64,000 bases of DNA, from assembly GCA_039545295.1 (NCBI GenBank), contig BCIK01000006.1, positions 434,001-498,000 of the forward strand, read 5' to 3'. The notes under the pieces were generated by a model. It saw only the letters and a program-made list of their open reading frames with translations. It did not search any database and was not told where the DNA came from. Shown here in pieces: positions 47,879 to 58,800 of this stretch (its first letter is position 1; each line of letters begins with the position of its first letter). Made by a program: the position numbers and the translations under genes. Origin of the DNA: Udeniomyces pyricola (taxonomy: Eukaryota; Basidiomycota; Tremellomycetes; Cystofilobasidiales; Mrakiaceae).

Positions 47879-50800
47879 ATGACTCCTTATCAGCTTCTCC
47901 CGACAACCTCGCCAGCATCATCTCGCAATAACTCCATCTCTCAACCTGACCACTTCTTCTCCCCTGCGGTCAAGAATCGACGGTCTCTCCTACGCGTCCT
48001 GTCAACGGCCGCCCTAACTTCGGCTGGGCTGTTCACCCTTTACTTCTTGCACGACGCAGCCTCAATTGAGTCAAGCAGTATAAACCCCAACGCCTACTTC
48101 TCTCCACTCGCACCTCTTTACTTTAAACCTGGAGGAGGTGCCGACTTGGGCTATCTATCGTGAGTAATGAGCTGCTGCGTGGATCCAGTCCCTTCTCCTT
48201 TGCCCCCTGACGTTTCCTGCTTCTCTACCCTTTTTCTTGGCTGTCTTCCTTCCAATCCTTTGCTCCGAACAATCGGATTAATTTGCTTCTCCAATCCCTT
48301 TCATCTCGACCCTCCTTGTCTGTCACCTCTCAGCTCCCTTCTTGCAGCGACCAATTCGACACCAGAGCATATCCTCAAATCTTATCGACTCTTCGTTCCC
48401 TCGCCCCTGATTGGTGCGCCCTCATCTGAGTTGACCACGCCGGTCTTGCCCGTTCCAATTCTGTCAGACGCCTGTCTCGAGTCTTGGATCGCAAACGGTA
48501 TACCATGTTCGACTGGGGAGACGCCAGCGGGCGAACACCAGCCACCACAAGACCGTGCAGAGAAGGAACAGGAGGACCTCGCCGGCCGAGAGTCGACTGT
48601 GCCGGAGGGGGTCGAGCTTGATGCTGTCTGGAGTTGGGTCAATGGCTCAGACCCGCTTTGGTATCACGCCTACTCCAAATTTTCGGCCGAGTCGGTACTT
48701 CCTGCTGGCTGGGGACCGCCACCTCTTCGCCATTATCGAAACAAGGACGAGCTCAGGTCAGTCAGCCTTGCAGCTTGCTAGTCAACATCATCATGTCATG
48801 CCTTCCTGCCGTCGGCAACCGTTTAACTTCCAAGTTGCGGCCGCGGTTTTCGCCGACGCCGACCTCCGCTGCTAGGCGCTAAGCCCCCTCTCACGCACGC
48901 ACCGAAAATCACGGAGCGTGCTCAATACGAAGCTTAGATCTGCAACTAACGATTAGCTTGTCTATCCGCGCAATGGTGTAGGCATTCGCTTAGAAGCGTC
49001 ATGGAGAGCATGCGAGGCAAGATCCGCAAATTCCATCTCGGTGAGTTGGCCATTCTGTGTGTTTTGCTCGCGCGTTTTTGCTTCCTTGGATGCTCTCACC
49101 GTCCGGTTGATGTGGTCCGTGGAAGTGGATTCCTCACACCTCCACGTGATTGTTAACTTACATTGCCCGTGTACGCTACCGTTCTCTCTTCAGTTCTCGG
49201 AGATTGGGCTCTCGAACCATCGGACCTGTCTTTCGCCCATACGATCCCGGCCCTTGCCCACCTCACGAATGAATCGACACCGTCTGCTCTGTCCTTGCGC
49301 GTCGGCCAGATCCCATATTGGTTGGATCAAGAGCTACTCTCGATTCAGCACTCAAACCCCGACCTCATCGTCGAAGTTCATCACCACTCGGAGCTTTGGA
49401 TTGACCGCACGCTTACTAAAGATCAGATGCAGGGCGAGGAGGGACGTGCGTTCAGAAACCACGCGTTGCCGACATTTAACTCGTATGGTCCATCCCTTAA
49501 TCACATCTATCTTGGTACGATGAACTGTGGGAAGCTCCGCTGACACCCTAGTCACTGCTCTGTACTACCGCAGTTTCGCCATTGAGGGCCAGCTTGTCAA
49601 CATCCCGGACCTTGCACCTCACTTCATCTACTTGTGCGTTAGACATCTTTTCTCCTCTCTTCTCAAGTTTGACTATCAAATTACGACAACGCTGATCTAT
49701 TTGGTATGATACTCTCACCTCCTCGTCATGCTCAGGAACGACGACTTCTTCCTCACCCAGCCTCACACCACCTCTGATTGGTTCTCGCCTGTTCTCGGCC
49801 CCGTCCTTCGGCTGTCTGACCCCACCGGCGTTCTCGTTCCTTACCATGTGAGTCAATGAAGCGTACGTTCTTGAGAACGTATCTCTACCGTTTGTCATAG
49901 CTCATGCCGTCAAAACGTTCCTCTATTCCAGGTCGAATACCCAGCGACGGCATGTGTGCACGAGTGGAGCGCTCTTCAACGATCGAATTTCTTGCTCTGT
50001 ACGTCATGATCTACCTTCCATCTATACCAAAGCTATGAACCGTCATTACTCACCGTCATACTTGCACACCTCTTCAACTCTAACTTAGCTCAACGGTTCG
50101 CTAACCGCCAACGTGTTGGCCTCGAGCACATTGCTAAGGTTCAATCTCGCGCCATGCTCCAAGAAGTCGCCGAAATTTGGAAGGAAGATTTCCAACACTC
50201 GGCCGCTCGTCGATTCCGAGAGCTCGACTACCATATTGATGACCCGTCGTCGCGAGTCGGAGACATTCATGCCAGTTCGTTGGCTATGCTCCCTGACAAC
50301 ATCAGACAAACGTCCCTGTGGACTTGGTTGACACTACGAAAGTTGATTAGTCTAACTTTGATCTTTGTTTCCATCGATTCATCCTCGTAGCCTGGCTGGC
50401 GGCTCTCCTTCAGACCGAACGCCATCGCGAAGCGTTACTCTACACCTGGGCCGTCGCTCGTCTCCCTGCGCTCTCGCGTTCATCATCCGACACGTCGTCC
50501 GCTGATGAGTCCTCTTCGTTTCCGACGACCTGGAGTTCCGAAGCACGACAGGAAATTCATAGGATATTCAGGATTGATCCCGTCAGTGCCCATCAGGGAA
50601 AACACGTCGCTGTTTTAAAGGCTGTACCAGGCGAGAGGACCACGCTTGATGGCGTGTCTGCGGCAACGCAGGCTGGGGGCATCTTGGAGGATACGGGGTA
50701 CGCGTCAATGGGCGTCGTGAATATAAGCCATAGTACGTGTACTTCACGTTTTTGCAGATTGTGGCCTGTCAACAACACGTTTGCTGACGATGTGTTCTTT

Positions 50801-51672
50801 CTTTTGCGACTGATACAGCAAGTCTCGATGGCGCTCTTCCCAACTCGGGCAACGACCTCCGGACGTGTGAGATCGACATGGACCGGTGCTTTGGTACCTG
50901 GTGGCGGTCGAACGAGGAGGTCGTCGATGCCGCCGACATGTTCAGACGGATCACCTTCGAGCACGCCCAGACATGCGGCGATTGCAGTCAGTCCTGACTT
51001 ACCCTTCCCGGTGCTCCTTGTCACGGCGGAATCTAAGCTGAATGTTGTTCTCTCTGCTCCTGACATAACTATCTTACAGTTCTGTCGGCCCTCATTCGCG
51101 ACTCGGGATCCAAAGGACTGGCATCCATCGTTCCTCCTCCTACCGCCCCTATCTCGACCCCTTACCCAGCTGGTCTCGATTCTTCCTCGACATTCATTCG
51201 ACCTCAACCTCATCTCCCCCTCACCCGTTCCTGGCGCGAAACCGACTTTACGCTCGCCTCTGTGGTTGGTCCGGTCGGCCCTGATGTCGACCTTCGCCTC
51301 TGGACGCTTCAACTCCTGGCGCGGTACCAGTACACGCTTGGTTCGCAAACCTACGAGTTCGCTCAGATTCACTACACGCATGATTTGCAAAAGTCGATCG
51401 ATCGCGTTGAAGCAGGCTTAGTGAGCGCGCTGGTATTGAACGACGATATCGAAGGCACGAACCAGCAGCAGGATGAGGCGGCGACAGCCATCACGAACTT
51501 TTTGGAGAAGCAGTGGAGTGAGGCCGGGTGGTGGGAGAGGTTGGAGGAGCATGAGAGGATTGTGGAACCTATCGATGACGCCGCTGAGGCAGATCGAGTC
51601 GGAGAAGAGGATGGAACCGTCGTTCCGGCCGTTCTCGATGCGGCTCAGGAAGATGCTCTAGAGGACTCGTAG
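47879..51672 (+). CDS. Stealth-family sugar phosphotransferase (Xpt1-like)
   Basis: Type II membrane enzyme that transfers a sugar-1-phosphate to glycans. The family includes the GlcNAc-phosphotransferase of animals, bacterial capsule enzymes and cryptococcal xylosylphosphotransferase Xpt1. The start MTPYQLLPTTSPASS leads to one hydrophobic anchor, LRVLSTAALTSAGLFTLYFL. Conserved regions follow: CR1 AVWSWVNGSDPLW (about 48620), CR2 HYRNKDELRHSLRSVMES with an intron between L and R (about 48735-49005), and CR3 GQLVNIPDLAPHFIYLNDDF (about 49585-49750). Downstream are VLVPYHVEYPATACVHEWSA, RVGLEHIAKVQSRAMLQEVA and RFRELDYHIDDPSSRVGDIH, containing the CR4-type segment, then a C-terminal region ending AQEDALEDS. 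Golgi location is expected from the family. Around ten exons. Donor sugar cannot be told. Confidence 0.85.
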
Positions 51673-52833
51673 GAGTCCGCTTTCGTCTCTTCTTCATCTT
51701 TTCTTTCTCTTTTTCAACTTTCCTTTCCGTTTCTTGGGCTCCTGCTTTGATTCTGTCTTGATCACGCTGTATCTGCTTCATCTCTCCAACCGCTTTCTTT
51801 GCGCTCTCTTCAATCCTGCTCTTCCTCATCCATTCCCTCTCCTTTTGCCCTCTCTTTCCCTTTCCATTATCCATCCACCACTTACCCGGGCTTCACATAC
51901 CCTGAGACTTGTTCTCTCCACGACAGTCGATCCCCTTGTCCCTCCCAAAAAAAAAAAAACCTTCTGCTTTCATCTTTTCCGTCTCTTGCATCGCGCGCCT
52001 GCCACCTGAACCTGGCACGCCAACATTCTCCTCTTCAAATTCCCGCGTATATACCGCTCCCATTCAGCTTCGATCGATCGTAGTAGTAGCAGTAGTACAC
52101 TAGACGGACTGTATCCTTAATGATCTTCTCCCGTACGTCGTGCCGCGTGTGGGCCGTATATCCTACTACTACTAACTCGAACCGCGGTCTCTGTGAAGCT
52201 TTGCTCCTGGTCTCGATCTTCCGTCTTCTGCCATCCGTTTTTCTTTTTCTGTGTCGAAACGAAAGAGATAATAGTTAGGGTTGGACAAAATAAGCACACC
52301 AAATATCTACAGTAAAAGCATATAAAGTAAATTAAAGCGCACGTGCCGACGCCGGCATTTCTTGATGTCTCTTTCTGCCTTTTTTTTTTTTTCCTCTTCG
52401 GCCTCGGATTTTTGTGCTGGAGTGAGTGGACTGGATGTCCATGTCGCGCTCGTGATTCATCGCCAAGATCGGAAATGTATTTTTGGGGGGGAGCACGGTA
52501 GAGCATGAATCGAAAGCAGAGTTCTAGGGAATGTAGAAGAAAACAAGAAGAAGAAAAAAGAACGAGGCAAACAGATGAAAGACAGATGGAGACAGATGGA
52601 GACCCGACAGGAAGAAAGAGATAGAGAGATAGAGAGAGGAAAGCCCAAGAGGTGAAAGAAAACAAGAAGCGGCGCGCGCGAGACAAAAGAAGAAAAAGCA
52701 GAGCAAAGCAAAGCAGAAAGATAAAAGAAAGAAGAGGAAGAAAAGTGAAACAAGAGAAAAGAAGGAACCAAAACTAAATGGGGGAGGAGGTTTCAACCTT
52801 CAAACGAAACAAGAAAAAGAACAAGAAGAACGT
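51673..52833. other. Convergent intergenic region
   Basis: About 1.16 kb between two stop codons. It is C/T-rich on the left, with an A12-type run near 51948, then A/G-rich on the right (AGAAAGAGATAGAGAG words near 52610-52640). Open frames here are compositional. No gene is supported. Confidence 0.55.
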
Positions 52834-55800
52834 CTAGGCGGCCGTAGCGATGACAAAGGCCGTGGCAGCGACTTCGGAGTGGCTGAGCGAGAGCTTGAAC
52901 GTCTTGCCGGCGTGCTCCTTAGCGAGGACGGACGAGAGTCTGACAGTCGGTCCGGTCGAAGACGCGACGATCTCAATGTCCTTGAGCGAGGCGGCGGCGC
53001 CCTGGGAGACGACACCAAGGCTCTTAAAGACGGCTTCCTTACCGGCCCATCGGGCGGCGAGCGAGGCGGCCGGGTTGGGTTGAGCCTGGCAGTAAGCGAG
53101 CTCGTCCGAAGTGTAGTTCTTCTCGAGGAAGGCCTGGTTGTGAGCCGGGAAGTCGCTGATGAGCTCGGTGTCGACTCCGACGCCGAGGACCGAGGACGGC
53201 GTGGTGAGGGCCGACTTGAGGGCGTCGTTGGAGAACGTAGGGAGAGCCGTCGGAATCTTGGACGGGAAACCGTACTCGCCCGTAGGCTTGGTCGGCGAGG
53301 TTCGCGCGAGCGGGTTGAGCAGGACAGTCTGCTCGAGCTCGGGAGTGTAAGGCGGGTGCTCCTTGATGCGAACGAGGGTGTTGTTGATGAAGGCATCGGA
53401 AGCGTAGGTGTACGACTTGGCCTCTCGAACAGTCCTCTTGGCAACGTAGAGGGCGTAGTCGGTCGGGGCAAGGCAGGCAAAGAGTCGTCGGGCGTGGATG
53501 ATGAGAAGATCTCCACCGACCTGAAGATAAACGAATTACCCGGTAAAGCAAGATGGTCAGCTCATGATCGAAGGGAAGCCGAGGAAGAACAAGACAACGA
53601 CGAAAAACCAAGCGAAACGTACCTGTCCGAATCCGAAAGAGGTGACCAATCCGGCCTCCAAGCTGACGTGCTGGATCGACTTGGAAGGGAACATGAGGTG
53701 GGCGTTCTTTCGCAAGATCGGATCGATGTTGTCGGCGTTTCGGTTACCCGGGATGAGAGCCGACTGGAGGGTCTGGAGCAGACCGTTACACTGCCAGGCA
53801 AGCTGTAAAGATTGCAGAAAGAGAGAAAAGAGGTGGAGATTAATTATGACACTCGAACGATAGACACATCCAGGCGACAGCAGTAACAAAGACAGCGACA
53901 ACGTACAGCAGCACCCTTGGGGTGACCAGTCAATCCCTTCTGGGCAATGACGGGAACAGCGTTACCCTTGGTTCGGCCGAGCTGAGTGAAGATGTCGTTG
54001 TAGATACCCGTCTCGTTCTTGTCGTTGGCCTTGGTCGAGGTACCGTGAATGGAGATGACGTTAACGTCGTCGGCGTTCATGCCCCAAACGGCGAGGGCTC
54101 GTCGAAGCGGGGCGACGCTCGGGTCGGTGCCCTCGAGCATGCCGTACTGCGAAAGCGAGGCCTTCTCCTGTCGAGCCGCTTCGGCGTCGATGAACGCCAT
54201 GCGCTCTTCGACATCGGCGGCCGAGCCACCGGCCTCCATCTCGGCCTTGAGGAGCTCGTGCTCGTTGGTGAGCCATTCCTTGATCTGCTTGCGTCGGAAG
54301 GCAAGCTGACGAGCTCGGTACTTGACGTCGAGGAAGGGAGCGGGACCCTTGGACGAGGGAATCTCCCGAGCGACCGAGAGGACACCTCGTCCCGGCGCGG
54401 GGATCGATCGACCGGCCTTGTCGCTGCAAATTGGAGGATAAAGGAAAGAAGGAACATGTTCAAGTCAGATATAGGGCGTTGCATGGGTAGGTCGAGCACA
54501 AGAACAGCAAGACAACAGGGGCACAAGAGCAACGTACGTGTGAGTCGAAGTGTGGGCAACAATACCCTGGATCGGGGCACCCATCTCGAGGGCAGTTCGG
54601 GCGCTCATGACGATCTGAACACCGGCTCCCATGGCCTCCATGAAACCGTTTCGGCTGGTGGTCGTGGGCCTCGAGAACTCGGTCGGCTCTCGACCCATGG
54701 CAAGCTCGGCATCGGTGTTAGAAGTGGCCTTCATGTTGGCGCTGAAGTCGCAAAGAAAGAAAACATGTCAACGTCCAGATCCGCTTCTCAATCCGTCGTA
54801 GGCCCGTATGATTGGACATGTGTAAACTAACAATTCGTAGGAACCCTCCTCGGAGAAGTCGTCGAAACCTCCGGCGACCATGACCTTGGCCTTGCCCGAG
54901 AGAATGGTGTCGCAAGCAATCTCCATAGACTGAAGGGCGGTGGCACTGCACGCGAAGAAAAGAGCGAGATCACAAGGGAAAGAAAAGTCGATATCAGCGA
55001 GTGATGGACGTAGCATCGTACAGCCATACAGGAATCGACTCACCAAGCTCCGACAGGGATCTTGACGGGACCCGACGACGAGAGAAGAAGCAGGTTGACC
55101 CATCCAGCGACGGTGTTGATGAAACTGAAAGGTGAAGGTGACGCAAGACCAGTCATCAGTGATCTGGATATTTGAGATCAACGTATCGTGACAAGGAGGG
55201 CGAGAACTTACGTCTCCTGGAGGATATCCTTCTGGACGTCCTTCTCCTCCTTTCGGTCCTTGAACATCTGCGAGAGAGATCGCATACCACCCATACCAGA
55301 TCCAAGGGCGGTTCCGACCTCCGAGGGGTGAACGTACTTGTAAAGCTCGTACGGGTCGGTGACTCCCGACATGACGAGGGCTTCCATGGTCGCAACAAGG
55401 GCCCAGGTGGCGGTTCTGAGAGAAATCAAGAAGAGGGAGGGGGAGGGGGAGAGGATGAACGAAGAGATGAAGCAGATATGCATGTCAGTTTCGCAGTCTT
55501 GTAAAAACGATGAAATGAATAGCAAGCCAAGGCAGAAGAAGAATACTCACCGGTCCGTCTGGGCAATGATGTCGTCGGGAATACCGTATCGACCAGCGTG
55601 CCAGCCGGTGGGAAGCTGACCAGCAACCAATCGGTCGAATCGGATCGACTTGGGGACAAGGATTCGAGCGCCTCGCTTGAACTTGACGAACCACTCTCCA
55701 GACTCGCGGGCCCAGGTGTCGCACTTGTCGCCTTGCTCACGTTTGAACTGCTCAGCGTCGGCAGCCGAAACCTCGAGAGGCTCAAGGTCGTGGGTGAGCT

Positions 55801-58800
55801 CGACCTCCTGGTGGAAAGCCTTCTTCTTGGGGTCGTAGCCATGGAACAGCTCGGGCTCTGCGAGGGGAACAAGGAGAAGGGGAAGATGCACGGCGCCAGA
55901 TCAGTTACCGATGCATCGCGTGATCGATCGGCAAGAAAGTGAAGAAACTTACCAATCATGCGGATACCGGCGTGAGCGAGGATGTCCTCCTCGTACTTAG
56001 CTCGAAGGTCCTTGTCGTCAACAGGCTCCTCGGTCTTGGCATCGATCCATCCGACGTAGGCCTTGCCGGTCGACTTGAGTCGGCCGTCAAAGTGCTTGAT
56101 GTAACCCATGATCCAGCACATCTCGACGAGACCCTCGATGGTGAACTCGCCCTTGGCCTCCATCTCCCATCGGGTCCTCGAACTTCCCCAAGGACCGACT
56201 TCGGCAAATCCAGTGACGACGATGACCTTGTCGAGGTCGATGAGTCCCTGAAGAGCGTTGAACTTCTCGAGCGACTCGACCGACTCGAGAGGGGGGAAGC
56301 TGAACTTGAAGTTGGCTCGGGGGGCAATCGGAACCTTCTGGTACACGCGCTCGGACTCCATGCCGTTAATGACGCGGTAATCGGCCGAGTTGTCGATGGC
56401 AACGGCTCGTCGGAGGTCGCCAGTGAGCTTGAGCTGAGTTCGGATCTTGGTCGTGACCTCGGCGAGATCCGGAAGCTTGTCCATGCCTCCGTTGAGGTCG
56501 GCCCAAACGGGCTCGATCTGAGTAATGTCGAAGAGGAGCGGGTGCATGACTGGAAAAGAGGAGGCGAGAGTACAATCGACCCATCAGTCATGAGGATATA
56601 CGTAACTCAAACGAGAGGAGCAAAAAAGCTACTCACGACCAAGAATGTTGAAGGCCATCTCCTTGGCGGAGAAGGTACGGACTCCGAGCTTCTCGAGTCC
56701 CTCGGCAACGGTGTTGGTAGCCGACATGAGACCAGTTCCTCGCGTCCATCCGATGACAGCACCGGCAAGGCAGAGGTACTCGCCCCACGACTCGGATCCC
56801 CATCGGTTGAAGAGGGTCTCGAGCGAGATCTTGGACTCGGAGTAAAGACCATCGTTACCAAAGAGACCGTGGTTGGGCGAGAGGGGAAGAACAACCTGGG
56901 TGGGTCGGGTGACGAAGTCTGGAAAGGGAGTGGGGATTAGCAGGTATTAGCTATACAGATCAGTACTCAAAGATAGGAAAGCGTTCAACTTACGTCGAGC
57001 AGCCTTCTTTTGCTTGACGGCACCAAGGAGTCGGAGAAGGTTGGTCTGTAGTAACAGAGGCATAGACCAACATTCGAGCGAGTGAGTATACCAGGAAGAC
57101 AAGGACAAGTTCTGTAGCCAGACCCAGAAATAAACGAACCAGCATGACTCGGTGAGCGAGCTCCGATCGGTCGTCGAGACCATCGATCTCTCGACCGTTC
57201 TCGGGGATGGCGGCAAAGGGAAGGATGTAGTCAAGGTCAAGGCCGAGAGTCGAGTAGATGTAGTCGACAAGGTTGTCAACGTCCTGCTTGGAACCCTGGT
57301 TGAAGGGAACGACGGTCAAGGCCGAGCCTCGCGAACCACACTCCTGGTAGATGGTCTGGTAGCTAAAGGAAATGAAATGGCAAGCCCCAAAACCAAACCG
57401 AACGTAAGACACTCGTCGATTGACCGAGGATACGATGCAATCAAGAAGCGAACGTACTATTCGACCGTCTTGCGGTTGTATCGCGAGGTGGTGACAACGA
57501 CGGTGGCACCACCAGCGAGGAGACCCTTGAGAATCTCGCAACCGATGGATCCCTTACCGACACCGGTGAGGAGAGCGTTCTTGCCCTTGAAGCTGAGAGA
57601 CCAGTGAGAGAAGTAGAGAAAAGTCGATGCATAATTGTCAGCAAATCAGTTTGGAGGACAAACAGAAAGACCGTCAGAGCTAGCTTGTACACAAAGTCCA
57701 ACTCACGTAGTACCCGAAGTAGCAATCTCGGTAAGGACATCCAGGTAGACGCTCGTGAGCTTGTTCGAGTACTGCCAAGTGTGACCGACCTTCCTCTTGA
57801 GGTGGAGCAGAGGAATCTTCTCGGCAGAGGGCGAGACGGCAGCATCTCCGACCGCAGGTCGCATGAACTGGGAAGACGATCGTCGCGATCGGGCAGCAGG
57901 AGACGAACGGGCAGGTCGACCGTCGGTTCGAGCAAGGTTCTTGACAACTTCGCCGTAGAGAGACTTGATGGCGGCCTTGTTGCCTCGCGAGATCTGGGGC
58001 TGAGCCTTGACGAGCTTCCAAAGCTTGGAGACATCAGCCTGGACCTTCTCACTGATCAAGATAATAAGTGGGTCAGCGACAGGAGGCGAGGTGAGACTAG
58101 TCAGCCACTGAAGTGTACAAAGAACATGATCCAGATAGAAGACAAAGCGCGACGTACAGGTTGACGTTTTGAGCGGGCGAAATCTTAGATCCCGACGCCA
58201 TCTCCTTGACGTAAGCCTCAAGCTTTCGGACGTTCTCTCGGACAACCTCGGAGTAGATAATGTCTCCCTTGGCGTTGACCTCGGTATGGGGGGCGGTCGG
58301 GAAGGTGACATCCTTGTAGACGGGGCCCTCGTGGAGAGCCTCTCGGCAGTTGTCGAGGAGCTGCTGTCCAAACTCCTTGGCCTAGAGTAACAGGAAAGAT
58401 GGAAGCGAACGAGCAGAAGGCAGTCAGTCAGACCAAGAGTTGAGTTCCTGGGCGAAGAAACAACACGATGCTCGCCAAATAGATTACTCACAAGCTTGAA
58501 ATTCTCGCCGGACTCGGGAAGGCACTGGTCGACGTGGTATTGCATGTACCTGGAAAAACGATAGACGGTCGTGATCAGATTGTTGGACCAAACTGGCAAC
58601 GCCCGAGACGTCGTGGCAAAGATACTCACTCGATGAGAGTAGGGTCAGCTCGGTTCATAATGGCGATGCAACGCGAAGTGATCTCTGCAGGAGGGAGCGA
58701 ACAAGGGGGACAGCGAAGCGGGCGTAACATCAGCGTTTGCGTACAGGGATGATGAAACAGATGGCACGTGAGATGAACGCACCTCGGTCGACAGTCGTAA

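Noticed and set aside
52879..56940. Other long plus-strand frames (52879-53808, 53922-54830, 55939-56940)
   Set aside because: All are shadows of FAS2 exons, end at FAS2 intron positions, and show no family features.
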